This document shows, in pieces, positions 9,282 to 17,602 of a stretch of DNA of 64,000 nucleotides. The position numbers were made by a program, and so were the translations under genes. The stretch comes from Pseudomonas sp. (GTDB lineage: Bacteria > Pseudomonadota > Gammaproteobacteria > Pseudomonadales > Pseudomonadaceae): assembly GCF_030684895.1 (NCBI RefSeq), contig NZ_JAUXXP010000054.1:1-64000 (forward strand). The letters run 5' to 3'. Position 1 is the first letter of the stretch, and every line of letters starts with the position of its first letter. The notes under the pieces were generated by a model that was not told where the DNA came from, did not search any database, and worked only from the letters and a program-made list of their open reading frames with translations.

Positions 9282-9478
9282 AATCTATCTATTTTGATAT
9301 TGGTTCGAGTAAGTATCTAAAGAGTTTATGGTGTCAGTGTTGTGCATCTGCTGCCTCTAAAATATCCAAGATCAGTTTTTTGCTAGGTTGTTATTTTTTA
9401 ATGATGTTTATAAATCTGTTATTCATCATGGTGTGACGAAACGGTTGCTCGGATTGTTATTGATCCTTCTTCAGTGAA
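9282..9478. other. AT-rich non-coding stretch downstream of the restriction gene
   Basis: No open frame or hairpin I can support. AT-rich like the preceding two genes, hence part of the acquired block. It separates the restriction gene from the decayed gene that follows. Confidence 0.4.
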
Positions 9479-9858
9479 ATGAAAAAAATCTCATTTTTTA
9501 TGGCCGCCGCATCGAATTGTTTATTAGCTCTATCGCATGAGTTCTTACGTAAAAAGCGCTTTGAAGAGCTTCGTGTCGTTGATCTTCTCTCTTTGGAGAG
9601 AAGTTGCCGTATTTTTGAGCTGTGCCTGAATATGCAAGATGATTTTTCGATTAATTAGATGCGCTCAAGCTTCTCAAGAAAATAGAGGGCTGCATTGATA
9701 AGGATATCGATTTGCTGGTGTAGGTAAAGATTGAGTTAGCTGTTGTTTCGGATGACGAAAACGTAACCACGGAAAGGCTGAAAGCGGTGATCAAAACCAC
9801 TAAATCTATTTCAGCTACTTTGAAGGCCAATATCGCACGCATTGAATACGTGCTGTGA
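9479..9858 (+). pseudogene. Decayed small gene in the acquired block
   Basis: The plus strand can be read as one protein interrupted twice. An ATG at 9479 opens a frame of 59 codons (MKKISFFMAAASNCLLALSH ... NMQDDFSIN) ending at TAG 9656-9658. In the next frame the reading continues as LDALKLLKKIEGCIDKDIDL, meets an in-frame TAG at 9721-9723, then runs on as a helical stretch (VKIELAVVSDDENVTTERLK ... ANIARIEYVL) to TGA 9856-9858. The charged, heptad-like composition on both sides of the stop favours a real but broken coding sequence. I do not recognise the family. The minus-strand frame over the same place is its shadow. Confidence 0.4.
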
Positions 9859-9965
9859 AAAATGCGATTTATAGAGGCCCGGCGAGACTAAACTTATGAG
9901 GATGCATTCCCTCATGGCCAGATATCTGCGATCCCTGAAGTCTACTCTGCGGACGCGTGGCTATT

Positions 9966-9995
9966 CGACGTTAAAAACTGCTCCTGGCAGTTTTT
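9966..9995. terminator. Hairpin with flanking T/A runs at right junction of the insert
   Basis: AAAAACTGC (9973-9981), loop TCCTG, GCAGTTTTT (9987-9995): a perfect nine-base inverted repeat with A and T runs on both sides, so it could terminate transcription in either direction. It is preceded by the CGACGTTAAAAA motif (9966-9977), which also occurs at 6819-6830. It separates the acquired block from the ybaK-glpK unit. Confidence 0.55.
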
Positions 9996-10025
9996 CGGCT
10001 AAGGTACGCCAACTTTGTCAGATTT

Positions 10026-10042
10026 TTTTCACATTCGAACAT
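10026..10042 (+). promoter_or_regulatory. Candidate GlpR operator overlapping the ybaK start
   Basis: TTTTCACATTCGAACAT matches the remembered Pseudomonas GlpR operator (TTTTCGTATACGAACAT) at 14 of 17 positions and overlaps the ATG of ybaK at 10041. Together with the glpD site it suggests that GlpR still controls both arms of the glycerol genes across the insert, and that ybaK and glpK form one GlpR-regulated unit. The assignment is by similarity. Confidence 0.5.
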
Positions 10043-10511
10043 GACTCCTGCCATTGATCTGCTGAAAAAAGCCCAGGCTGTGCACCAGGTGCACAGTTAT
10101 CACCACGACCCCAAGGCGGCTTCCTATGGCCTGGAAGCTGCGGAAAAGCTCAATCTTGAGCCTGCTCAGGTGTTCAAGACCCTGCTGGCGGCCAGCGAGA
10201 AGGGCGAGCTGCTGGTGGCGGTGGTGCCGGTGGCCGGCACGCTTGACCTGAAGGCCCTGGCGCAGGCAGCCGGGGTGAAGAAAGCCGATATGGCCGACCC
10301 CGCTGCTGCACAGCGTGCTACCGGTTACCTGCTCGGCGGCATCAGCCCGCTGGGGCAGAAGAAGCGCCTGCGTACCTTTATTGATGAATCGGCGCAGCAC
10401 TTCCCTAATATCTATATCAGTGCCGGGCGGCGCGGCCTGGAGGTGCAGCTGGAGGCTACCGTGCTGGCCCAGCTGACGCAGGCCGTGTTCGCACCCATTG
10501 GCCGCCCCTGA
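10041..10511 (+). CDS. ybaK: YbaK/EbsC family Cys-tRNA(Pro) deacylase
   Basis: Editing-type hydrolase of 156 residues that removes cysteine mischarged onto tRNA(Pro). Family stretches visible are [20 protein letters not shown] near the N-terminus, [27 protein letters not shown], and [21 protein letters not shown], with the GGISPLG turn typical of YbaK. Length is normal for the family. It lies 38 bases upstream of glpK on the same strand and probably shares its promoter. There is no glycerol facilitator gene (glpF) here, where some relatives have one. Confidence 0.9.
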   Translation: MTPAIDLLKKAQAVHQVHSYHHDPKAASYGLEAAEKLNLEPAQVFKTLLAASEKGELLVAVVPVAGTLDLKALAQAAGVKKADMADPAAAQRATGYLLGGISPLGQKKRLRTFIDESAQHFPNIYISAGRRGLEVQLEATVLAQLTQAVFAPIGRP

Positions 10512-10549
10512 ACAAGTCGCTCGACGCCATAACAATAAGGAAACCTTGC

Positions 10550-12037
10550 ATGTCTCATTACCTGCTTGCCATTGACCAAGGCACCACCAGTAGCCGGGCA
10601 ATTGTCTTCAGTGCCCAAGGGCTGCCCGTCGCGCGTGCGCAGCAGGAGTTCAAGCAATACTTCCCGCAGGATGGCTGGGTTGAACATGACGGCGAAGAGC
10701 TATGGCTGAGCACCCTCAAAGTATGCCGTGAGGCGCTCAAGCAGAGCGGCTTGAGTGCCAGTGATGTGGCGGCTATCGGCATCACCAATCAGCGTGAAAC
10801 CACGCTAGTGTGGGATGCGCAGACCGGTACACCGATCCATCCGGCGATTGTCTGGCAAGACCGCCGTACCGCTGACTATTGCGCCGAGCTGAAAGACGCC
10901 GGGCATGAAGCGGCGGTAGCGGCCAAGACCGGGCTGCTGATTGATCCGTATTTCTCGGCCACCAAGCTGCGCTGGATTCTGCATAAAGTGCCCGGCGCCC
11001 GTGAGCGCGCCGAACGTGGCGAGCTGCGCTTTGGCACCGTGGATTCCTTTTTGTTGTGGCGCCTGACCGGTGGCAAGTCGCACAAGACAGATGCCAGCAA
11101 CGCCTCGCGCACCCTGCTGTTCAATATCCACACCCAGCAGTGGGATGAAGAGCTGCTCAAGCTGTTCGAGATTCCCGCCAGCCTGCTGCCGGAGGTGCTC
11201 GACTGCGCCGCTGATTTCGGCATTACTGACGCCAATCTGCTCGGCGCCGCCATTCCGGTGCTGGGCATGGCCGGTGATCAGCAAGCAGCCCTGATCGGTC
11301 AAGCGTGCTTCGAGCCAGGTATGGTCAAAAGCACCTATGGCACCGGCTGTTTCATGATCCAGAACACCGGTAGCACCCCGGTGATCTCGAAAAACCGCCT
11401 GCTCACCACGGTTGGCTATCGCCTGAATGGCCAGGTCACCTATGCAGTGGAGGGCAGCATCTTTGTCGCTGGCGCTGCTGTGCAGTGGTTGCGCGATGGC
11501 ATCAAGCTGATCAGTCATGCCCGAGATACCGAAGCCATGGCCGAGCAGACCGGTGATGCCTGCGGCGTTTACCTAGTGCCAGCCTTCACCGGCCTGGGCG
11601 CGCCGTACTGGGACCCGAAAGCCCGTGGTGCAATCTTCGGTCTGACCCGCGATACCGGGATCAAGGAAATCGTCACCGCCGGCTTGCAGTCAGTGTGCTA
11701 TCAGACCCGTGACCTGCTCGAAGCCATGCGCCAGGACGGCGCGGCCGAACCGAGTGCGCTGCGGGTCGATGGCGGCATGGTGGAAAACAACTGGGTCATG
11801 CAGTTTCTCGCCGACATCTTGGGGGTACCGGTGGAACGTCCGGAAGTCACCGAAACCACGGCGCTCGGCGTGGCCTATCTGGCGGGCTTGCAGGCTGGGC
11901 TTTATAAGGACTTGGCAAGCATTGCCCGGCATTGGCACCGTCAGCAGCGGTTCGATCCGCGCATGGCGGACAGTCATCGCAGCAAACTCTATGACGGGTG
12001 GCTGGATGCGGTGAAAAGGGTGCGCAGCGAAGGCTGA
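10550..12037 (+). CDS. glpK: Glycerol kinase
   Basis: FGGY-family kinase (495 residues) phosphorylating glycerol to sn-glycerol-3-phosphate, the substrate of GlpD and the inducer for GlpR. The N-terminus has the phosphate-binding loop [38 protein letters not shown] and the C-terminal FGGY signatures ([20 protein letters not shown] and [20 protein letters not shown]) are all present. Start at 10550 is preceded by AAGGAAACC. Full length and intact, so the nearby insertion has not broken glycerol catabolism. Confidence 0.97.
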   Translation: MSHYLLAIDQGTTSSRAIVFSAQGLPVARAQQEFKQYFPQDGWVEHDGEELWLSTLKVCREALKQSGLSASDVAAIGITNQRETTLVWDAQTGTPIHPAIVWQDRRTADYCAELKDAGHEAAVAAKTGLLIDPYFSATKLRWILHKVPGARERAERGELRFGTVDSFLLWRLTGGKSHKTDASNASRTLLFNIHTQQWDEELLKLFEIPASLLPEVLDCAADFGITDANLLGAAIPVLGMAGDQQAALIGQACFEPGMVKSTYGTGCFMIQNTGSTPVISKNRLLTTVGYRLNGQVTYAVEGSIFVAGAAVQWLRDGIKLISHARDTEAMAEQTGDACGVYLVPAFTGLGAPYWDPKARGAIFGLTRDTGIKEIVTAGLQSVCYQTRDLLEAMRQDGAAEPSALRVDGGMVENNWVMQFLADILGVPVERPEVTETTALGVAYLAGLQAGLYKDLASIARHWHRQQRFDPRMADSHRSKLYDGWLDAVKRVRSEG

Positions 12038-12082
12038 GGATGGTAAAACTCGCTGCAAGCTTATTGGTCTTTGGAGCCCTGC

Positions 12083-12859
12083 ATGTCGATATGCCGTCAG
12101 CTGGTTGCTCGTGGATTGTTGTTGACGCTGCTGGGCGTAGCCGGCTGGGCGCGGGCCGAGACGCTGGTGATCGCCGGGGATATCTGGTGCCCGGTGAATT
12201 GCCAGCCAGGCGCCGAGCGGCCAGGCATATTTGTTGAGCTGGCGCGGGAGATCTTTGCCGAATCCGGTATCGAGGTGCAGTACCAGGCGCTGAATTGGGC
12301 GCGCACCCTGCAACAGGTGCGCCGCGGGCACTTGAATGCGGCAATCGGCGCGGGCGTCGAAGATGCGCCGGATTTTCTTTTTGGCACCACGCCCGTGGCG
12401 TCATCACGTAACTGCTTTTTCACCTTGCCGGATTCGACCTGGCGTTTTACCGGTACCGCTTCGCTCGCCGGACAACGCCTTGGGGTGATCAATGACTACA
12501 GCTACGGTGATGAACTGAACACCTATATCGCCTTGCACCACGCTGACAGCGAGCGCATCCAGATTGCCGCCGGTGATACGGCATTGGCCTTGAACATCGG
12601 CAAGCTGATGCACGGCCGGGTGGATGTAGTGCTGGAAAACGCCTGGGTGATGCAGGCCATGCTGGCCAGTCAGGGGCAGGCGGGAGGCTTGCGTGAGGCC
12701 GGGTGCCGCGCTCCGGATGTGCCGATCTACCTGGCGTTCTCCCCGGCACTGGAGTCCAGCCCACGCTATGTCGCGTTGTTCGAGCAGGGCGTGCAGCGCT
12801 ATCGCGCCAATGGCCGTTTGCAGCAGCTGCTGCAGGCCTATGGCGTGGGCACGCCCTGA
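12083..12859 (+). CDS. Periplasmic solute-binding protein (SBP_bac_3-like)
   Basis: A 258-residue exported protein of the amino-acid-type solute-binding family. The signal peptide is [20 protein letters not shown] then GWARA, with cleavage after ARA; the mature part begins ETLVIAGDIWCPVNC and shows the family-like GIFVELAREIFAESG helix and the later AGDTALALNIGKLMHGRVDVVLEN region (quoted in part). The start at 12083 follows a GGAG at 12074; a TTG at 12071 is less likely. No permease or ATPase genes adjoin, so it may be a sensor-like or orphan binding protein; the ligand is unknown. Confidence 0.75.
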   Translation: MSICRQLVARGLLLTLLGVAGWARAETLVIAGDIWCPVNCQPGAERPGIFVELAREIFAESGIEVQYQALNWARTLQQVRRGHLNAAIGAGVEDAPDFLFGTTPVASSRNCFFTLPDSTWRFTGTASLAGQRLGVINDYSYGDELNTYIALHHADSERIQIAAGDTALALNIGKLMHGRVDVVLENAWVMQAMLASQGQAGGLREAGCRAPDVPIYLAFSPALESSPRYVALFEQGVQRYRANGRLQQLLQAYGVGTP

Positions 12860-12892
12860 TTTGAAACGGCCCCGTTGCCAGGGCCGCGAGCA

Positions 12893-14122
12893 TCAGTAGC
12901 TGTATTGCACTTGCAGCCAGGCTTTGTCGGTGTCGACGGCAAAGTCGTCGGCGTCGTAGCTGGCGTATTTGACCAGCCCAATCAGACCCTTTACGCCCGG
13001 AATCGGGTGGGCGTAGGACAGATTGATCTCTTCGCCATATTGGCTGCTGCCCTGTTCAGCGCGAAAGTCGTGGTACCAGGCCTGCAGGGTGCCGCCGAAC
13101 AACGGCGCGGTGACGCCAGCGTAGGCATCCTTGACGCCGCCAGCGGGCGTCATCAGAAAGATATCGGCCCACCCCTGAAACGCATGCTTGGTCGCCAACG
13201 GGGTCTGGAAGGCGCGGTTGCCTGGGCCCTCGTCGCCGCCGAGCATTTCATAGCCGGCTTTCAGCGCCACGCCTTGGACGGTGTAACCGAGTTCGGCCAG
13301 GTAGTAGTCGCTATCCAGATCCCGCGGGTTATCGGCGTATTCGCTTTGCTGCGCGTATTCCAGCACGTAGCTGACGCCAGCGATGGCACCGTTGAGGCGC
13401 AGGCCGGTGGTCTTGCTCGACTGGCTGCCGGCCGTTAGGTTGTCCAGGCCCAGGCGGTACTGGTAGGCGGTGGCGGTCAGCTCGGGCATCAGGATGTACT
13501 GGGCGTTGAGCAGGTGGCTGTGGCCTTCGATATTGGCCGGGTTGGCCGCAGTGTCGTTCTGACCGTTGCCAGGGCCGAAGATGCTGTTGATGTTGTCGAT
13601 ATAGGCGTAGGTCAGGGTCAGCCCGGCCAGCGGTTTGAGTTGAGCCAGGGCGCCGTCGTAGGTCTGCTCGTTCTGCCGCCAGGCCACGCCGCCAACGAAG
13701 CGCTGGTTGTCCAGGTTGATCCGTTGGCGACCCAGTACCGCGCTGCCGTATTGGTGGTCGTAGCGCAGCAGGGCCTGATTGATTTCGCTGCCATCCGGGT
13801 CGGCGACCACTGAGTACTCGCTTTGGCCATTACGGGTTTCGTTGTAGCTGGCATCGCCGATACGGCTGACGTTGTCGGCCTCGATCAGTGCCGACAGGCC
13901 GTACCACTTGCCGCTCTGCACGCCGACGCGGGTGCGCAGGGTTTGCGCGTTGGCGTGCTTGAGGGCGTTGTCCTGGTCGACATGCTCATAGCGGTAGCGC
14001 GCGTCGAGAATCGGCTTGGCCTCGCTGAACAGGTTGCTGAAGGATTCTTCGGCAAAGGCGGCGTGGCTGAGGGTGGTGCCGGCAATGGCCAGCGACAGCA
14101 GGGACAGGTTCATCATGCGCAT
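12893..14122 (-). CDS. Outer-membrane beta-barrel porin
   Basis: Porin-like protein of 409 residues. It has a signal peptide ending SHAAFAEE, then alternating strands rich in aromatic residues (DARYRYEHVDQDNALKHAN, GLSALIEADNVSRIGD, VLGRQRINLDNQRFVGGVAW) and ends with the terminal-aromatic signature WLQVQYSY. The pattern resembles the alginate-export/OprD-like porins of Pseudomonas; the exact subfamily and substrate are not clear. The ATG at 14122 has AGGA eight bases upstream and is preferred over the frame's earlier codon. It is convergent with the solute-binding protein gene, the two separated by a small CGGCCC/GGGCCG stem. Confidence 0.8.
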   Translation of the reverse strand: MRMMNLSLLSLAIAGTTLSHAAFAEESFSNLFSEAKPILDARYRYEHVDQDNALKHANAQTLRTRVGVQSGKWYGLSALIEADNVSRIGDASYNETRNGQSEYSVVADPDGSEINQALLRYDHQYGSAVLGRQRINLDNQRFVGGVAWRQNEQTYDGALAQLKPLAGLTLTYAYIDNINSIFGPGNGQNDTAANPANIEGHSHLLNAQYILMPELTATAYQYRLGLDNLTAGSQSSKTTGLRLNGAIAGVSYVLEYAQQSEYADNPRDLDSDYYLAELGYTVQGVALKAGYEMLGGDEGPGNRAFQTPLATKHAFQGWADIFLMTPAGGVKDAYAGVTAPLFGGTLQAWYHDFRAEQGSSQYGEEINLSYAHPIPGVKGLIGLVKYASYDADDFAVDTDKAWLQVQYSY

Positions 14123-14464
14123 AGGGGTCTTCCTGTAAGCCAAAAAACGCAAAAAAAAACGCCACAGCGCCCATGTCTCGAAAGGAGAGGGGTGCTATGA
14201 CGTCGTTGTCGGTTGAGTGGCAGACACGCCGTTGTGCTGACCGGGGTGGCTCATAGCAGGCGGCGTGCCAGGATTTATAAGCTGCTGATTTCTTACGTAT
14301 TAGTGAGTTTTTAAGAGCCTTTGGCGATTAACCCGTGCACCGTCGCTGCCCGGTGCGCATTCACACGGTGCAGCTGTACCGGCGCAATCGTCGGCCGCTG
14401 TAGTGGGTGCACGTTGGCGCGCTGCGGCATGCTCTGCGCCATCACAGATAAGGGGAGTCGCTCC
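14123..14464. other. Intergenic region between the porin and phzF-like genes
   Basis: No gene of normal size is supported in 342 bases. It must hold divergent promoters. A poly-A stretch (14142-14159) reads as a T-rich leader for the porin mRNA. On the plus strand an unusually good ribosome-binding site (AAAGGAGAGG, 14181-14190) precedes ATG 14197 and a 19-codon frame ending TAG 14254-14256; it could be a leader peptide or chance. Confidence 0.35.
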
Positions 14465-15265
14465 ATGCAGCTTGAATTTCACCAAGTCGATGCCTTTGCT
14501 ACGCAGCCGTTTACCGGCAACCCGGCGATGGTTTATCGCCTAGACAGTTGGCTTGACGACGCGCTGATGCAGCAGATTGCCGCCGAGCACAACCTGGCGG
14601 AAACCGCCTTTGTGGTGAAGGAAGGCGCGGCCTGGCATATCCGTTGGTTTACCCCAACGGCGGAAGTACCGCTGTGTGGTCACGCCACATTGGCCAGTGC
14701 CCATGTGCTGTTTGAGGTGTATGACGAACCGGGTGAGGTATTGGATTTCACCTGTCTGTCCGGCGCACTGCAGGTCAGTCGCGCAGGCGGCAAGCTGGTG
14801 CTGAATTTCCCCGTGCGCCGCGTGCAGCCGTGTGAGTTACGTGCAGACGTGGAACAGGCGCTGGGCCAGCCGGTTGAAAGCGTATTGGCGCTGTATGAAG
14901 GGCAGGGCATTCAGGAGCTGCTGGCGATTCTGCCGAACGAAGCTGCAGTGCGGGCTTTTCAGCCTGATCTGGCAGCCGTGGCCCGCTTGCCGGGGCTGGG
15001 CTTGCTGATCAGTGCGCCTGGTGATGAGCACGATTTTGTCTCGCGCTACTTCGCCCCTTTCATTGGTATCGATGAAGACCCGGTGACCGGCTCGACCCAC
15101 TGCATGCTGACGCCCTACTGGGCGCAGCGCTTGGACAAGTCCCGGCTGAGTGCCTTGCAGTGTTCGGCGCGTGGCGGCGAACTGCATTGTGAGTTGGCTG
15201 GCGAGCGGGTGAAGATCGCCGGCCAGGCGCTATTGATTGCCAGTGGCCGGCTATTTTTGTCGTAG
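14465..15265 (+). CDS. PhzF family isomerase
   Basis: Protein of 266 residues in the PhzF/YddE family (diaminopimelate-epimerase fold). The N-terminus FHQVDAFATQPFTGNPAMVY and the AEHNLAETAFVV segment with the catalytic Glu are typical, as are LCGHATLASAHVLFE and the C-terminal EDPVTGSTHCMLTPYW. The ATG at 14465 follows AGGGGAG; the open frame extends upstream without conservation. Most PhzF-like proteins outside phenazine clusters have unknown substrates, and no phenazine genes are here, so only the family can be given. Confidence 0.9.
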   Translation: MQLEFHQVDAFATQPFTGNPAMVYRLDSWLDDALMQQIAAEHNLAETAFVVKEGAAWHIRWFTPTAEVPLCGHATLASAHVLFEVYDEPGEVLDFTCLSGALQVSRAGGKLVLNFPVRRVQPCELRADVEQALGQPVESVLALYEGQGIQELLAILPNEAAVRAFQPDLAAVARLPGLGLLISAPGDEHDFVSRYFAPFIGIDEDPVTGSTHCMLTPYWAQRLDKSRLSALQCSARGGELHCELAGERVKIAGQALLIASGRLFLS

Positions 15266-15269
15266 CCGC

Positions 15270-16376
15270 TTAGCTGTCGCTGCTGTAGCGGCGTACCCCC
15301 GACTCCCCCAGGTTGACCTGGGCGGCGATGCTGCCCGGAGCGGGGAATACCACCAGATGGTCGGCGGCAACGCGAATGCCGACCTGCTGGCCGGGCAGGT
15401 GGTCGGCGTGGCTGGGGAAGATTGATTCCAGCTGGCTGCCGGTGGGTAGCTGTAGGCGATACAGGGTGGCTGCGCCGAGGAAGGTCTTACCGACGATCAG
15501 CGCTTTTTGCGTGCTGTCCGGGTCATAAACGATATCGTCCGGGCGCAGCAACACGTCCACCGCGCTGCCGGTTGGCCAGGTGTAAGCACGATTGCCGCGA
15601 ATCAGGCCCAGTTCGGTCTGTACCGAGTCCGGGCTGAGCAGTTGGCCGCGAATAAAGTAGCCCTGGCCGATAAAGCTCGCGACAAAGGGCGTTAGCGGTT
15701 CGTGGTAGAGGTTGAACGGGGTGTCCCACTGCTGCAGCTTGCCCTCATGAAAGACCCCGACGTGATCGCTGACGGCAAAGGCTTCTTCCTGATCGTGGGT
15801 CACCAGAATCGCGCTGGTGCCGCGCGCCTTGAGAATGTCGCGCACCTCATGGCTCAGGCGCCGACGCAGCTCGCCATCGAGGTTGGAGAAGGGCTCATCG
15901 AGCAGCAGCAATTGCGGTTCCGGGGCCAGAGCGCGGGCCAGGGCCACGCGCTGCTGTTGGCCGCCGGACAGCTCATGCGGGTAGCGCTTGCCGAGGTGGC
16001 CAAGTTTGACCAGCTCCATCAGCTCCTGGGTAACCCGCTCGCAGTTGGGCTGCTTGCGGATGCCGAAGCCGATGTTCTCGGCCACGCTCAGGTGCGGGAA
16101 CAGCGCGTAATCCTGAAACACCATACCGATCCGGCGTTTCTCCGGGGCCAGGGTAAAGCCGGCCTTGGAGATCACCTGATCGGCCAGCTGAATCTCGCCT
16201 TCCAGCACCGGCTCGAAACCGGCAATCGCCCGCAGCGTGGTGGTCTTGCCGCAGCCAGAAGGGCCGAGCAGGCAGCCGATATCGCCGGCATTCAGGTGCA
16301 GGTTGAGGTTTTGCACCACCTTGTGTCCGGGGTAGCCGCAGCTCAGCTCGCGCAGGTTCAGCAGGGCTTGGTTCAT
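15270..16376 (-). CDS. ABC transporter ATP-binding protein (FbpC/PotA type)
   Basis: Cytoplasmic ATPase subunit of 368 residues. Walker A is [10 protein letters not shown], the Q-loop [12 protein letters not shown], the signature [15 protein letters not shown], Walker [13 protein letters not shown], and the H-loop [11 protein letters not shown]; a C-terminal TOBE-like domain follows (about residues 240-360). This composition fits iron(III)- or putrescine-type importers. No permease gene adjoins. Its start overlaps the argF stop by four bases, an arrangement I recall from P. aeruginosa beside argF. The transported substrate cannot be inferred. Confidence 0.88.
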   Translation of the reverse strand: MNQALLNLRELSCGYPGHKVVQNLNLHLNAGDIGCLLGPSGCGKTTTLRAIAGFEPVLEGEIQLADQVISKAGFTLAPEKRRIGMVFQDYALFPHLSVAENIGFGIRKQPNCERVTQELMELVKLGHLGKRYPHELSGGQQQRVALARALAPEPQLLLLDEPFSNLDGELRRRLSHEVRDILKARGTSAILVTHDQEEAFAVSDHVGVFHEGKLQQWDTPFNLYHEPLTPFVASFIGQGYFIRGQLLSPDSVQTELGLIRGNRAYTWPTGSAVDVLLRPDDIVYDPDSTQKALIVGKTFLGAATLYRLQLPTGSQLESIFPSHADHLPGQQVGIRVAADHLVVFPAPGSIAAQVNLGESGVRRYSSDS

Positions 16377-17293
16377 GCGTGGTGGTACGCCGGCTCAACC
16401 AGAAGTTCGAGCAGTGCCTTCTGTACATGCAGGCGGTTTTCGGCCTGATCCCAGGCTGCCGAGCGCGGGTCGTCGAGCAGATCCTCGCTGATTTCTTCGC
16501 CACGATGGGCCGGCAGGCAGTGCAGGAACAGCACGTTTTCTGCGGCTGCATCGAGCAGCGCACGGTTGACCTGGTAGGGCTGGAATAACTTCAAGCGCTC
16601 GGCGGCTTCGTCTTCCTGGCCCATGGAGGCCCACACGTCGGTGCTCACCAGGTGCGCGCCGGCAACGGCGGCAAGCGGGTCACGCAGAATCTGCACACGC
16701 TCGCCGGCTGCAGCGAGGAATTTGGCATTCGGCTCATAGCCCTCGGGGCAGGCCACGCGCAGCTGGAAGTCGAACTGCATGGCCGCCTCTATATAGGAGT
16801 TGCACATATTGTTGCCGTCGCCGATCCAGGCCACGGTTTTGCCTTTGATGCTGCCGCGCTGTTCTTGATAGGTCTGCATGTCGGCCAACAACTGGCAGGG
16901 GTGCAGGTCATCGGACAGGCCGTTGATCACCGGCACGCGCGAGTTGGCGGCAAATTCGGTCAGGGTGCTGTGGGCGAAGGTGCGGATCATCACCGCATCA
17001 AGCATGCGCGACATGACGATGGCCGCATCGCCAATCGGCTCGCCACGGCCCAACTGGGTGTCACGCGGCGAGAGGAAGATGGCCTGGCCGCCGAGCTGGA
17101 TCATGCCGGCTTCAAACGACAGCCGGGTACGGGTCGAAGCCTTCTCGAAGATCATGCCCAGTACGCGATTCTTCAGCGGCTCGAACAGTACGCCGCGGTT
17201 ACGCAAGTCCTTCAGCTCCATGCCGCGGCGGATCAGGCTCACCAGTTCGTCTGGTGTGCAATCCATCAGCGAGAGAAAGTGTCTTGCGCTCAT
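16373..17293 (-). CDS. argF: Anabolic ornithine carbamoyltransferase
   Basis: Forms citrulline from ornithine and carbamoyl phosphate in arginine biosynthesis. Length 306 residues, normal for the family. The carbamoyl-phosphate loop STRTR appears in [20 protein letters not shown], the [11 protein letters not shown] region and [11 protein letters not shown] follow, and the ornithine-binding [12 protein letters not shown] motif lies near the C-terminus. It is the first gene of a two-gene unit with the ABC ATPase and is divergent from the molybdopterin oxidoreductase gene. Confidence 0.96.
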   Translation of the reverse strand: MSARHFLSLMDCTPDELVSLIRRGMELKDLRNRGVLFEPLKNRVLGMIFEKASTRTRLSFEAGMIQLGGQAIFLSPRDTQLGRGEPIGDAAIVMSRMLDAVMIRTFAHSTLTEFAANSRVPVINGLSDDLHPCQLLADMQTYQEQRGSIKGKTVAWIGDGNNMCNSYIEAAMQFDFQLRVACPEGYEPNAKFLAAAGERVQILRDPLAAVAGAHLVSTDVWASMGQEDEAAERLKLFQPYQVNRALLDAAAENVLFLHCLPAHRGEEISEDLLDDPRSAAWDQAENRLHVQKALLELLVEPAYHHA

Positions 17294-17602
17294 CGTTAAC
17301 TACCTTTTGACAGCTGGGCGCAGGTTCAATGGCCTAATTAAATAGAAGAAACGGCAGAACCTACGGCTGGGGGGCCGCACTATGCGACGAAACGGGGAAG
17401 TCGCGATCTTATAAGCAAACGCCGATCAGGCGCAAATTGCCTGCGGTTTGCGGGTGAACTGAACGGGGGCGAGAACCATCTATCGGCTGACCTGATGCCG
17501 CGCAATTCACGCAGCGAACCCTGCTGGCGCACGTCCGCACCAGCCGCCATAGTCATGCCTTTACGGTGCTCAGCGCATCGCGTTAAAACAAGAGGCCCGG
17601 CC
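17294..17602. other. Divergent intergenic region argF / molybdopterin oxidoreductase
   Basis: 309 bases with no supported gene. It holds the argF control region (see the ArgR candidate) and the promoter of the oxidoreductase. The frame of the oxidoreductase stays open back to 17495 but that part is not conserved-looking and lacks a ribosome-binding site. Confidence 0.4.
17383..17414 (-). promoter_or_regulatory. Candidate ArgR operator and promoter of argF
   Basis: The minus strand reads TTATAAGATCGCGAC (17400-17414) with a TCGTCGCA half-site further on (17383-17390). The plus-strand GTCGCGATCTTATAA fits the remembered Pseudomonas ArgR half-site TGTCGC-N8-AA except at its first base. It lies about 90-120 bases upstream of argF, a suitable place for arginine-dependent repression. 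Support is by consensus only. Confidence 0.35.

Noticed and set aside
9651..9842. 63-codon minus-strand frame in the acquired block
   Set aside because: The opposite strand reads better as a decayed helical protein; the minus frame is its Ser/Val-rich mirror.
6819..9977. The flanking 12-base repeats as attachment sites or a target-site duplication of a mobile element
   Set aside because: A third copy occurs at an unrelated place (20873-20884) and there is no integrase, transposase or terminal inverted repeats, so a dispersed repeat is the safer reading.
12868..12886. CGGCCC/GGGCCG stem between the solute-binding protein and porin genes as a terminator
   Set aside because: The stem is only six base pairs and has no T-run on either strand, so termination is not supported.
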